Shown: in pieces, positions 53,375 to 62,191 of the stretch
How the letters are laid out: every line of letters begins with the position of its first letter
How positions within the stretch are numbered: the stretch's first letter is position 1
Notes under the pieces: generated by a model
What the model saw: only the letters and a program-made list of their open reading frames with translations
Told to the model about the DNA's origin: nothing
The model's database searches: none
Assembly (NCBI RefSeq): GCF_023558375.1
Contig: NZ_CP083761.1
Coordinates: forward strand, 2,040,001-2,104,000
From: Chroococcidiopsis sp. CCMEE 29
GTDB taxonomy: Bacteria; Cyanobacteriota; Cyanobacteriia; Cyanobacteriales; Chroococcidiopsidaceae
Direction of reading: 5' to 3'
Length of the DNA stretch: 64,000 bases
Position numbers and translations under genes: made by a program

Positions 53375-54433
53375 GGCTCTTTATGGATTCCAGGGATCTA
53401 GAGTTTCGGTGGCAGTCAGGAGGGTATAATACCTACTCTGATTAGCTTCGAGAACTGACCAATCTGTGACCATCCCTGTGCTGATTAATCTCCAAACCTT
53501 GATTGACGAACAAAAGTGCTATGAAACCGTGCGCCAGCTACGATGGTCAGAAGGTGTAACTTGTAGCAAATGTAATTCACAGCGTGTGGTCAAACGAGGT
53601 TTCGATGAGACTCAGCCTCATCGTCAGCGATACCAGTGTCAGGCGATGCCTTTCCCGATTCGACGACTTGAGTGGTACGATTCTGGCTGGTCATCATCAG
53701 CCCTTGCAGACCTGGATTCTCTGTCTGTACTTGATGGGCTTAAATCTCTCGACACACCAAATTGCTCAAGAACTCGACCTGAACAAGGATGACGCGCAGC
53801 AGATGACTTGTCAACTGCGAATGGGCATTGTGGAGAAGAAACCCGAAGTCATTTTGAAAGGAGAAGTGGAATTGGACGAACTCTACTTGATTGCTGGTTT
53901 CAAAGGTCAGCCATCCGAAGTGAGAAAAAGGGGCGACTTGGTCGCCCAAGGCGGTTGAAAGCCAAGCCAGGGCGAGGAACATTGGCACAAGAAAAGCCTC
54001 CCATTTTCGGCATGATTCAGCGAGGAGGAGAGGTTGTTGTGCAGATGCTGTCCAACCTTAAGCAAGCAACTATTGCACCTGTGATTCAGAAGATGGTCTC
54101 ACCTGGTACGCTCATCTACACCGACGAATACAGCATCTATGCTCGCATAACTGAGTGGGGATATGGTCACAAGACAGTGAATCATGGACAAGGGGAATAT
54201 GCTCGGGACGAGGATGGAGACGGGTTTTACGAAGTCCACGTCAATACGATGGAAGGCTTCTGGTCATTGTTACGTTCTTGGTTGAGACCACACCGAGGGA
54301 TTTCCCAAGATAAACTGCCGCTCTATTTGGGTTTTTTTGAGTTCGTTCACAATGTCAGAAAACGGGGTAAAACCCTGTTGTCATCTCTATTAGAGTGCCT
54401 TCTTAGCTAGATCCCTGGAATCCATAAAGAGCC
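53375..54433 (+). mobile_element. IS1595-type insertion sequence (1059 bp)
   Basis: The element has perfect 27-bp terminal inverted repeats (53375-53401 and 54407-54433, starting GGCTCTTTATGGATTCC) and a perfect 8-bp target duplication (TGCGGTGT). It inserted between tRNA-Phe and the DUF296 gene. The transposase frame is broken twice. Perfect ends with a damaged transposase suggest a recent insertion or mobilisation by an active copy elsewhere. Confidence 0.92.
53466..54410 (+). pseudogene. Broken IS1595-family (ISXO2-like) transposase
   Basis: The conceptual protein has an N-terminal zinc ribbon (CSKCNSQR and YQCQAC) and an ISXO2-like DDE core: VELDELYL, LIYTDEYSIY and NTMEGFWSLLRSWLRPHRG. 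It is split across three frames. A one-base insertion near 53645 (GCGATGCC where GCG TGC C is expected) and a one-base deletion in an A-run near 53930 (AGAAAAAGGGG) break it. The second is a possible -1 slippage site, but the first is not explained by slippage, so I call a pseudogene. Confidence 0.88.
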
Positions 54434-54533
54434 TGCGGTGTTTGGCAATTGAAGACAGCCAACTACTGGAGCGCCTTTAAGATTGAGGCTCAATAGGTGT
54501 TTCGGGGAGGTAAAAGGTACTAATGGATAAATT

Positions 54534-54935
54534 ATGAAAGTTTTTGCTTTAAGACTAAAACCAGATCAAGATCTAAGACAAAGTTTAAAAATATTTGCCA
54601 ACGAGATAGATCTCAAAGCAGGGTTTATTTTAACTGCGATCGGCAGCCTAAAACAGGCAAAAATTCGCTTTGCCAATCAAAGTATAAGTACAGTGTTGAA
54701 TGATAAATTTGAGATTATTTCGTTGAACGGTACGCTTGCACAAACTGGAATTCACCTACATATCTGTGTATCTGATAAAGAGGGTAAAATTCTTGGTGGA
54801 CATTTAGATAATGGTTGCATCATTTACACAACTGCTGAAATTGTGATTGGATGCAGTAAAGAATTTACCTTTATTAGAACCGTTGATGACCAGACAGGCT
54901 GCAAAGAATTGGAAATTATCCCTAACCCTTCTTAA
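54534..54935 (+). CDS. DUF296 / PPC domain protein
   Basis: The 133-aa product is a single PPC (plant and prokaryote conserved, DUF296) domain. It has the start MKVFALRLKPDQDL, a GxHLH-type segment (TGIHLHICVSD), GGHLDNGC and a C-terminal FTFIRTVDDQTG. In plants the domain is fused to AT-hooks; bacterial versions stand alone as trimers with a possible metal site at the histidines. The cellular role is unknown. It lies just downstream of the IS1595-type element. Confidence 0.85.
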   Translation: MKVFALRLKPDQDLRQSLKIFANEIDLKAGFILTAIGSLKQAKIRFANQSISTVLNDKFEIISLNGTLAQTGIHLHICVSDKEGKILGGHLDNGCIIYTTAEIVIGCSKEFTFIRTVDDQTGCKELEIIPNPS

Positions 54936-55102
54936 TCCTTCTTAAAACTACTCTTGCGCTTCTCTGGGGTTTAAACTCCACGCTAGGCGTCTGGGTGGTT
55001 TAATTTCTTCATAGAAGATGAGGCATTGAGCTGAGAATTTGAATATCGAAACTCAGCGAGCGCTACTCTTAAGTATCTAAGGGAAATTTGAAAGGATTCC
55101 TG

Positions 55103-56554
55103 ATGAAGAACAATGTCTCGCGCCGCAACGTTATACAAGGCTTACTTGCTGGTACTGTTGTCATCGGGTTTGATTTAGTCAATCGTTCATGGGTGACATC
55201 TGCCAATGCTACGTCTGGGTTTGAAGCACTGCCACCGCTTGATGGTGTACTGTACACCGACCAAGACACCCGCAATGCTGCCGCTGACGATTTTGGTCAC
55301 ATCGTGCATCGCCAGCCGAATGCTGTACTCAAACCTGGCTCAATTGAAGACATCATCCGGGTCATCCGATTTGCTCGTACCCACAAGCTCAAGGTCGCCG
55401 CTCGTGGTCAAGGTCATTCTACATACGGTCAGCCACAGGTAGAGGCGGGCGTAGTCATTGACATGAATATGCTCAACACGATCCATTACATTGGTGCAGA
55501 CCGGGCTATTGTTGACGCAGGCGTGCTGTGGAGCCAGTTATTACTAGCGACGCTTGAACGACAACTAACACCTCCTGTCCTCACTGATTACATCGAACTG
55601 TCGGTTGGTGGCACTTTATCAGCGGGCGGTATCGGCGGCACAAGCCATCGCTACGGCGTACAGGTTGATAATGTATTGGAAGTTCAGGTAGTGACTGGTG
55701 AAGGCAACCTCGAAACTTGTTCACCGTCCCAGAAGCGCGCTCTGTTTGCAGCAGTGCTGGCAGGGTTGGGTCAGTGTGGGCTCGTAGTTCGAGCAACAAT
55801 TCGTCTAATCCCCGCCGATACTCATGCCCGCGTATTTCTCTTGTTTTACAGTGACTTGGCTGCGTTTACGAGTGACCAACGCTTACTGATTGCTGACGAA
55901 CGATTCAACTACGTGGAAGGTCAGGTGGTACCCGATGTCAGTGGCGGGTGGCGTTACATGCTGGAAGCGGCTAGCTTTTATACGCCACCCCAGAAGCCGA
56001 ACAATACCAGTCTGCTTGCTGGGTTGAGTTACAGCCGGGGTACGGAACAAATTGAGGATCGGTCTTACTTCGATTTTGCGGATCGGTTGGCTCCAACTGT
56101 TGCTTTCCTCAAGGAAAGTGGCGTGTGGTCTTACCCGCATCCTTGGTTAGATCTGTTTGTGCCAGGGAAAGTAGTTGAGCGCTATGTTGGCGAGATCGTT
56201 TCCACCTTAACGCTAGCTGATACAGGTCAAGGTCCAGTTCTGCTGTATCCCGTCAAGACAGACCGCTTTACGCTACCGCTGTTCCGGGTTCCCGACGAAC
56301 AGGTCGTGTTCCTGTTCAGTATCTTACGCACTGCACCGCCCGATGCTGCTGCGATCGCATCAATGCTGGCTGACAACCGGACATTCTTCGAGCGTAACCG
56401 CGACCTGGGTGGTACTCGCTATGCGATCGGCGCTGTTGCGTTCTCCAAAGAAGATTGGAAGCAGCACTTTCGACCGGTTTGGGGCAGGCTGGTAAGCGCC
56501 AAGCGCCGCTACGATCCCGACAATGTGCTAACGCCTGGGCACGGCATTTTCTAG
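55103..56554 (+). CDS. Tat-exported FAD-linked oxidase, cytokinin dehydrogenase-like
   Basis: The 483-aa product from ATG 55103 begins with a twin-arginine signal (SRRNVIQGLLAGTVVIGF). The FAD domain has ARGQGHSTYGQ, whose His fits covalent FAD attachment, and SVGGTLSAGGIGGTSHRYG. The C-terminal domain has FLFSILRTAPPDA and YDPDNVLTPGHGIF. This layout matches cytokinin dehydrogenases (CKX). Similar enzymes are reported in cyanobacteria, but the substrate here is untested. An upstream ATG at 55088 is less suited to a Tat signal. Confidence 0.75.
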   Translation: MKNNVSRRNVIQGLLAGTVVIGFDLVNRSWVTSANATSGFEALPPLDGVLYTDQDTRNAAADDFGHIVHRQPNAVLKPGSIEDIIRVIRFARTHKLKVAARGQGHSTYGQPQVEAGVVIDMNMLNTIHYIGADRAIVDAGVLWSQLLLATLERQLTPPVLTDYIELSVGGTLSAGGIGGTSHRYGVQVDNVLEVQVVTGEGNLETCSPSQKRALFAAVLAGLGQCGLVVRATIRLIPADTHARVFLLFYSDLAAFTSDQRLLIADERFNYVEGQVVPDVSGGWRYMLEAASFYTPPQKPNNTSLLAGLSYSRGTEQIEDRSYFDFADRLAPTVAFLKESGVWSYPHPWLDLFVPGKVVERYVGEIVSTLTLADTGQGPVLLYPVKTDRFTLPLFRVPDEQVVFLFSILRTAPPDAAAIASMLADNRTFFERNRDLGGTRYAIGAVAFSKEDWKQHFRPVWGRLVSAKRRYDPDNVLTPGHGIF

Positions 56555-56613
56555 AGAAGTTTGGTAGCGTGGGGAGTTGCCGCTAAACTAACAAATGGCG
56601 TAGCTATCTACTT

Positions 56614-57510
56614 ATGTTTGCCAATTTTCTGCCAAAGTTAGTCGAGCAACTAACTGAGCCTACATCCATCGCCCTTGCCCAAAGCATTCAGCATAGTGCG
56701 ATCGTTACTCCCCTCAGCAATAGCGCGATCGCTACAACCTACGTCCATCAAGGTAGTGGTGGAACACCAATTGTGTTACTCCACGGCTTTGATAGTTCAG
56801 TGCTGGAGTTTCGTCGGCTGCTACCACTACTAGCAGCCGAAAATGAAACGTGGGCTGTCGATCTGTTTGGTTTTGGCTTTACAGATAGAATTGCCGGGAT
56901 ACCCTTTGGTCCAAATGCAATTAAGACACATCTCTACTATTTCTGGAAAACATTGATCTCACAGCCTGTAATTTTGGTAGGTGCATCAATGGGGGGTGCA
57001 GCAGCGATTGATTTCACCCTGACTTACCCTGATGTGGTGAAAAAGTTAGTGCTGATTAATAGCGCTGGCGTGGCTGCTGGTTCAATAATGAGTAGATATA
57101 TGTTTCCTCCTCTAGACTATTTAGCCGCTGAATTTCTGCGTCATCCCCGCATCCGCGCTAGCATCAGTCGCACTGCTTATCAGAACAAAAGTCTTGCTGA
57201 TATTGATGCTCAATTATGTGCATCATTACACCTAGAAATGCCCAGTTGGAGTAATGCTTTAATAACCTTTGCTAAGAGTGGTGGTTATAGTTCTTTTAAG
57301 AAAAAACTTGCCCAAATTAAACAGTCAACGCTAATTTTATGGGGAAAAGAAGATCGGATTTTAGGTACTACTGATGCCTATAGATTTAAGCGTGTGCTTG
57401 CCCATAGTAAATTAATTTGGATTCAAGATTGCGGTCATGTTCCTCACTTGGAAAAACCAAAGATTACAGCAGGGCACATTCTAGATTTTAGGTTTACAAC
57501 TATTCCATAA
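56614..57510 (+). CDS. Alpha/beta hydrolase
   Basis: The 298-aa product has the fold's features: oxyanion HGFDSSVLEF, nucleophile VGASMGGAAAID with Ser, late Asp region LILWGKEDRILG, and His in QDCGHVPHLEKP. The N-terminal 45 residues precede the catalytic domain and have no clear signal. The substrate is unknown; cyanobacteria carry many such proteins with lactonase, esterase or lipase roles. It is convergent with the DUF29 gene, 8 bp apart. Confidence 0.87.
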   Translation: MFANFLPKLVEQLTEPTSIALAQSIQHSAIVTPLSNSAIATTYVHQGSGGTPIVLLHGFDSSVLEFRRLLPLLAAENETWAVDLFGFGFTDRIAGIPFGPNAIKTHLYYFWKTLISQPVILVGASMGGAAAIDFTLTYPDVVKKLVLINSAGVAAGSIMSRYMFPPLDYLAAEFLRHPRIRASISRTAYQNKSLADIDAQLCASLHLEMPSWSNALITFAKSGGYSSFKKKLAQIKQSTLILWGKEDRILGTTDAYRFKRVLAHSKLIWIQDCGHVPHLEKPKITAGHILDFRFTTIP

Positions 57511-57517
57511 ACGTATG

Positions 57518-57946
57518 TCACGGCAGCCAGTCTTCATCTAATACTAACTCTAGAGGATATGGACACTCCTCTGGAAACACTGAAACCTGCACACTGGTTT
57601 GCTTAGCTGCTTGGCGGCGTGCGCGTTGGTAACTTTCTTCAAGTTGCTCTGCGGGATAGTTTTTGAGACTGGGACTATCTTCAATGGCTAATTCAATTTG
57701 AGTACGAGCATCAGTTATAGAATCTAGCCAACTATCTGAGCGACGCTGAGGTTGATATTGCCACTTGAGCAAATGCAGTAAAAGGCGAGTTAATTGACTA
57801 GCAATCCCCCGCCGTTCACTCTTGCCCAAGTCTTCAACCTCCTCAATCAGATGCTCTACGTCAATTTCATGCCAACGACGCTCCCGCAATAGTTGAGCTG
57901 TTTGGTCAATCCACGAATTGAAATCTGCTAAATACGTTTCGTTCAT
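57518..57946 (-). CDS. DUF29 family protein
   Basis: The 142-aa helical product has the DUF29 signature ERRWHEIDVEHLIEEVEDLGKSERRGI and HLLKWQYQPQRRSDSW. DUF29 proteins are very abundant in cyanobacteria and their role is unknown. The start is ATG 57946. The 321-bp gap upstream (57947-58267) has no gene I can see. Confidence 0.87.
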   Translation of the reverse strand: MNETYLADFNSWIDQTAQLLRERRWHEIDVEHLIEEVEDLGKSERRGIASQLTRLLLHLLKWQYQPQRRSDSWLDSITDARTQIELAIEDSPSLKNYPAEQLEESYQRARRQAAKQTSVQVSVFPEECPYPLELVLDEDWLP

Positions 57947-58267
57947 GACTCACTCTCTACCGCTAATGCAGCATCACTGAACGTTTCTAAAGCATCTCAA
58001 TAATAACGCTTGGTAGTGTTGCAGATGTGTTGGTCAGCCTCTAATCTGTCAAAGCTTGAGTGAACAAGTTTAGCGCAACCTCACCAAAAGTTCTACAACA
58101 TCGCCTGCTTGCTTAACCAATTGCCTTGCCTAATTTGGCTTGCGGTAATCCGCACCCTGATAATGCCGATGTAACTTTTAGGATCAAATAGTGGTGTGGA
58201 TAGTTAAGAAGCACCCACCTGATTGGTGAACTAGAACTTATACAAGTTAGTAAAGGATGTACTAGCA
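57947..58267. promoter_or_regulatory. Divergent gap between the DUF29 and msrB genes
   Basis: This 321-bp gap lies between the two divergent genes and should hold both promoters. An AAAGGAT ribosome binding site lies just before msrB. No repeat, RNA gene or clear operator is visible. Confidence 0.4.
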
Positions 58268-58666
58268 ATGATTAACAAAGTCCAAAAATCTGAGCAAGAG
58301 TGGAAACAGCAGCTCACACCGGAACAGTTCAAAGTCACTAGGCACAAGGGAACAGAAAGACCATTTACAGGAGAATACTACAATAACAAAGAGGAAGGCA
58401 CTTACAAATGTGTGTGCTGTGGTAATGACCTGTTTAGCTCCCAAACCAAGTACGATTCTGGAACGGGGTGGCCTAGCTTTTATGCCCCACTTGATCAAGA
58501 GCACATAAAACTTGAGGATGATAACAAACTGTTCATGCGACGCACAGAAGTGCTGTGTGCTGCGTGCGACGCCCACCTAGGTCACGTATTTAACGATGGT
58601 CCAGCGCCAACCGGTCAGCGCTACTGCATGAATTCTGCTGCTCTTAAGTTAGTTAAAAATGAGTAG
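58268..58666 (+). CDS. msrB: Peptide-methionine (R)-S-oxide reductase
   Basis: MsrB repairs the R-epimer of methionine sulfoxide in oxidised proteins. The 132-aa product has zinc-binding cysteine pairs (CVCCGND and [12 protein letters not shown]), the substrate region DSGTGWPSF and the catalytic Cys in RYCMNSAAL. It overlaps the following acetyltransferase gene by 8 bp, so the two genes are probably coupled. Confidence 0.96.
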   Translation: MINKVQKSEQEWKQQLTPEQFKVTRHKGTERPFTGEYYNNKEEGTYKCVCCGNDLFSSQTKYDSGTGWPSFYAPLDQEHIKLEDDNKLFMRRTEVLCAACDAHLGHVFNDGPAPTGQRYCMNSAALKLVKNE

Positions 58667-59171
58667 TGAGTTTTGTTCCTTGCCATCTGGGTGTAGCCTC
58701 CGCCTAGCCTGTGCTAAGGATACATGGACAATTCGGAGATTAGTGCTAGCGGCAAGGCTCGATCCAACTCAGTTGCGCTGGTCGCAGTTCTGGGTAATTG
58801 AATGTGATGGGCAACTGGTGGCTTGTGGACAGCTACGTTCCTTCAAGGGGGCACAAGAACTTGGTAGCGTGGTGGTTGCCCCAGCTTGGCGCGCTCAGGG
58901 CTTGGGTACGTGCTTAGTTAAACATTTAATTCAACAAGCTACGCAACCACTCTACCTAGAATGTCTGGGCAACAGACTAACTATGTTTTACGCCCGCTTC
59001 GGTTTTGTAACAGTTCCCTGGCAGGAGTTACCACAACCACTCAAGTTGAAGTTTAGTCTTTCTGCATTGGCAGCCAAGCTATTTCATATTCCTGTGAATA
59101 TTATGCAGTATCGAGGGCTGACTACTTCAGAGGGGTCTTCAGGGAGCGGAGGTCAGGGAACCCACTACTAA
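58659..59171 (+). CDS. GNAT family N-acetyltransferase
   Basis: The 170-aa product has the GNAT acetyl-CoA motif [22 protein letters not shown] and [18 protein letters not shown]. It overlaps msrB by 8 bp, which suggests translational coupling. The substrate is unknown. The C-terminal tail ([11 protein letters not shown]) is low-complexity and may derive from a GGGTCAGG-like repeat. Confidence 0.87.
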   Translation: MSSEFCSLPSGCSLRLACAKDTWTIRRLVLAARLDPTQLRWSQFWVIECDGQLVACGQLRSFKGAQELGSVVVAPAWRAQGLGTCLVKHLIQQATQPLYLECLGNRLTMFYARFGFVTVPWQELPQPLKLKFSLSALAAKLFHIPVNIMQYRGLTTSEGSSGSGGQGTHY

Positions 59172-59208
59172 AAGGACACAAGTCGTGAATGGCGCCTTAA
59201 AAGTTGCA

Positions 59209-59285
59209 GATCCCCCTAAATCCCCCTTAAAAAAGGGGATTTTGAGTCCGGTTCCCCCCTTGAGAAAGGGGGGTTAGGGGGGATC
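59209..59285. repeat. C-rich/G-rich palindromic repeat, copy 2
   Basis: GATCCCCCTAA...TTAGGGGGGATC encloses a second stem (CCCCCTTAAAAAAGGGG) and the invariant TTTGA(A/G)TCCGGTTCCCCC segment shared with 38360-38434. This is an interspersed element about 77 bp long, without the ACTTACGCAAA ends of the other copy. Confidence 0.8.
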
Positions 59286-59318
59286 GAATTCATCCTAGTC
59301 CTCCTCAAGCAGCTCTGC

Positions 59319-60491
59319 TTAGTACTCAGGTACAGAAGGATCAACTTCCCGACTCCAAGCAGTAATTCCACCCTTGACGTTCGTTCCTTCAATTCCAGCT
59401 TCCTTCAAAATACCCAGTGCTTTCGCAGAGCGACCGCCCATTTTACAATGAGCAATTAAGCGATGACCATTGAGCATTTCTTTCACCTTGGCAACGCCTT
59501 GTCCACTTTCAATGTCAGGTAATGGCACCAAGACTGAACCTGGAATTTGGGCAATCTCGTATTCATTTGGATTGCGGACATCAAGCAGAACAAAATCATC
59601 GGCACCGCTATCGAGCAATTCCTTCAATTCCTGCACAGTCATCTCAGAAATTTCCATCTGCCGTTTTGCCTCCTCTGCCTTAGCTTGTGAAATACCACAG
59701 AATTCTTCGTAGTCGATCAATTTCTCAATCACTGGGCGCTCTGGGTTAGGACGCAGTTTCAACTCGCGGAACTTCATTTCCAAGGCATTATATAGCAACA
59801 GTCGTCCACTTAGAGTGGTACCCTGGCCCAAGATGATTTTGACTACTTCAGTCGCCTGGATTGTGCCAATAATGCCACATAAAACACCCAGTACACCACC
59901 TTCAGCACAGGAAGGAACCATTCCCGGTGGTGGTGGTTCTGGGTAAAGGTCGCGGTAATTGGGACCCCCTTCGTAGTTAAATACTGTTGCTTGCCCTTCA
60001 AATCGGAAGATGGAGCCGTAGACATTGGGCTTGTTCAACAGGACACAGGCATCATTCACTAAATAGCGCGTGGGGAAGTTATCAGTGCCATCCACCACAA
60101 TGTCATAGGGCTTAACCAGATCTAAAGCGTTCTCAGAACTTAAGCGAGTTTCATAGAGATCTACTTGGCAATTGGGATTAATCTCTAAAATGTGGTTTTT
60201 AGCAGATTCGATCTTGGGCTTACCTACCCAAGAAGTCCCGTGGATGATTTGACGATGCAGATTAGAGTTATCTACGACATCAAAATCCACAATTCCAATA
60301 CGTCCCACTCCGGCTGCTGCTAAATACAACAGCAAGGGAGAACCCAGCCCACCTGTGCCAACACAGAGGACACTGGCGGTTTTCAGGCGTTTCTGCCCTT
60401 CTAGCCCTACCTCTGGCAAAATGATGTGACGGGAGTAGCGTGCGTATTCTTCTTTACTGAGCTGGATTTCATCCAGGTTGGGATTGAGCAT
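59319..60491 (-). CDS. moeB: MoeB/ThiF-type adenylyltransferase with rhodanese domain
   Basis: This enzyme activates the C-terminus of a ubiquitin-like sulfur carrier, and its rhodanese domain supplies sulfur. The 390-aa product has an N-terminal E1-like domain with GTGGLGSPLLLYLAAAG (ATP site), DNSNLHRQ, DGTDNFPTRYLVND and CAEGGVLGVLCG. The C-terminal rhodanese (about 285-385) has the active-site loop HCKMGGRSAKAL. It lies downstream of a JAMM protease gene. The likely pathway is molybdopterin, thiamine or cysteine sulfur transfer; the carrier is not in the window. Confidence 0.92.
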   Translation of the reverse strand: MLNPNLDEIQLSKEEYARYSRHIILPEVGLEGQKRLKTASVLCVGTGGLGSPLLLYLAAAGVGRIGIVDFDVVDNSNLHRQIIHGTSWVGKPKIESAKNHILEINPNCQVDLYETRLSSENALDLVKPYDIVVDGTDNFPTRYLVNDACVLLNKPNVYGSIFRFEGQATVFNYEGGPNYRDLYPEPPPPGMVPSCAEGGVLGVLCGIIGTIQATEVVKIILGQGTTLSGRLLLYNALEMKFRELKLRPNPERPVIEKLIDYEEFCGISQAKAEEAKRQMEISEMTVQELKELLDSGADDFVLLDVRNPNEYEIAQIPGSVLVPLPDIESGQGVAKVKEMLNGHRLIAHCKMGGRSAKALGILKEAGIEGTNVKGGITAWSREVDPSVPEY

Positions 60492-60571
60492 AGCGATTTG
60501 ATTGGGAAGAGCGAATTAAGATCCTATCCAAAAACAATATCCTTTGTATTTATGTCTTTGTAGTTTTTAAA

Positions 60572-61060
60572 TTAAGTTTTTAATTGAGTGGGTTCAACGT
60601 TCATTTCTTCTAGCTGGAACTGGTGGTCATCATCAAGGCTCCAGCTGTTGAAGTCACAAGCTTTGCCCTGTTGAACAGAGACAATAATATAGGAGTATTG
60701 CTGCCAAGCATAAACTCGATCGAATTCAGACGGAGTTGCTGGATGATCGGGATGAGAGTGATAGATTCCAATTATAGCGAGCTGGCGATCGCGTGCTTCT
60801 GTTTGCGCTTTTAGCATAATCTCAGGTGCGATCGTATAGTGGCTGCGTTTAGTAAAGCCTAGCTCAGATCTAGGCTCGATGGTTGGGAAAGATTCGGCAG
60901 TCTCAGGATTCCAAGCATTTTCAGTTGCCATAACTTCTACCACAGTTTTACTATCCTGACTCAGCTTGCCCAGCAGCAAACCACAACACTCATCCGGGTA
61001 AGTGCTTTCTGCATGGCTGCGGATGAACTGGAGATGCTCAGGGCAGAGTTTTAGAACCAT
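60572..61060 (-). CDS. JAMM/MPN metalloprotease (Mec-like, M67 family)
   Basis: The 162-aa product has the JAMM signature: Glu in CCGLLLG-adjacent region and HSHPDHPATPSEFD (H-x-H-x7-S-x2-D). Bacterial M67 proteases release the sulfur carrier or cysteine from a carrier conjugate. Its position just upstream of moeB on the same strand (80-bp gap) fits a sulfur-carrier pathway. I chose ATG 61060; an upstream in-frame start at 61126 adds a signal-like segment that is probably not real. Confidence 0.87.
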   Translation of the reverse strand: MVLKLCPEHLQFIRSHAESTYPDECCGLLLGKLSQDSKTVVEVMATENAWNPETAESFPTIEPRSELGFTKRSHYTIAPEIMLKAQTEARDRQLAIIGIYHSHPDHPATPSEFDRVYAWQQYSYIIVSVQQGKACDFNSWSLDDDHQFQLEEMNVEPTQLKT

Positions 61061-61144
61061 TAATGACACCAAATTGAGAGACAGGGTAGCTTTCAGAGCA
61101 GGGTGAGAAAGATTAACTATTACCAATCCAGAATCTAAAATCCA

Positions 61145-61876
61145 TCAGTGGGCTTTCCCAGCGCCTAGATACAGTTCTCCCACCTTTGGATCATTCAGTA
61201 ACTCTAACCCAGGGCCAGAAAAGCGATCGCGCCCAGTATCTAGTACGTAACCTCGATGTGCCATCTCTAAGGCTTTTCGCGCATTTTGCTCTACCAGCAC
61301 AATGGCTGTGCCCACCTGGTTAATTTGTTGAATTTGTTCAAACACACTATTTACCAGCACGGGTGACAGTGCGGCACTTGGTTCATCCAACAGTAACAAA
61401 TTAGGTTCGAGCATCAAAGCTTTTCCCATTGCTAGCATCTGGCGTTCTCCCCCAGAGAGAGTGCCAGCACGTTGACGGCGACGCTTAGCTAGGGCAGGAA
61501 AGGTAGCAAAGATTTTATCCTTCAACGGAGCTAAAGAAATGGTACGAATATACGCCCCCATTTCTAAATTCTCTTCCACACTGAGGGAGGGAAACACGTT
61601 GGCTAGCTGCGGCACGTAACCCATTCCTCGTTGGACGATTTGATTTGACTTTAAGCCTGCAATATTCTCGCCTTTGAAGGTGATTCTGCCCTGATGGGGG
61701 TTCAATAGCCCAAAGATGGTTTTTGCCAAGGTAGATTTTCCCGCACCATTGGGACCAATCACTGCAACTAATTCACCCGGTAAAACACGGAAATTCACAC
61801 CTTGAAGGATATCCAAATCTTTAACATACCCAGCCCAGACATCCTCAACTTCTAATAAGGGCACAGAATCGTTCAT
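61145..61876 (-). CDS. ABC transporter ATP-binding protein, LivF/NatE type
   Basis: The 243-aa product resembles the short ATPase of branched-chain or neutral amino-acid importers: GPNGAGKSTLAKTIFGLL (Walker A), GMGYVPQLANVFPSLSVEENLEMG, LSGGERQMLAMGKALML (signature) and LLLDEPSAALSP. No permease, binding protein or LivG gene lies next to it here. NatE in Anabaena and Synechocystis is similarly orphan. Start is ATG 61876. Confidence 0.85.
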   Translation of the reverse strand: MNDSVPLLEVEDVWAGYVKDLDILQGVNFRVLPGELVAVIGPNGAGKSTLAKTIFGLLNPHQGRITFKGENIAGLKSNQIVQRGMGYVPQLANVFPSLSVEENLEMGAYIRTISLAPLKDKIFATFPALAKRRRQRAGTLSGGERQMLAMGKALMLEPNLLLLDEPSAALSPVLVNSVFEQIQQINQVGTAIVLVEQNARKALEMAHRGYVLDTGRDRFSGPGLELLNDPKVGELYLGAGKAH

Positions 61877-61963
61877 ACTAAGCGTTGAGTAAAAAGAATG
61901 AAGGTTGAAGTATGAATATTATCCTTCAACCTTCATCTTTCTTTCATTCCTTTAGCCTTCTCA

Positions 61964-62191
61964 TTACTTTGGCGTTTTCTGTAAATCGGGTCGTTCTTCT
62001 GGAACGATCGCCTCTTCTACTGGACAGACTTGAATACAAATGCCGCAATCTATACAGGTGGTAAAGTCAATCCAGTACCAATCATTCCCCTTAGCATTTT
62101 TGGCTGGACCTGGGTGAATGCAAGCAACGGGACAGGCATCAACGCAATCGGCAACACCTTCACAGATTTCAGTAACAATTGTGTGCGCCAT
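61964..62191 (-). CDS. Bacterial-type ferredoxin with two Fe-S cluster motifs
   Basis: The 75-aa product carries two cysteine sets: C-x5-C-x3-C-x3-C at the N-terminus (CEGVADCVDACPVAC) and C-x2-C-x2-C-x3-C (CIDCGICIQVCP). The second set matches a classic [4Fe-4S] site and the first suggests a second cluster, as in 7Fe/8Fe ferredoxins. It transfers electrons at low potential to an unidentified partner. It is a lone gene upstream of the ABC ATPase gene. Confidence 0.93.
   Translation of the reverse strand: MAHTIVTEICEGVADCVDACPVACIHPGPAKNAKGNDWYWIDFTTCIDCGICIQVCPVEEAIVPEERPDLQKTPK

Noticed and set aside
53920-53945. Programmed -1 frameshift in the IS1595-type transposase
   Set aside because: The AGAAAAAGGGG run could slip, but the gene also carries a separate +1 lesion near 53645, so slippage alone would not restore it.
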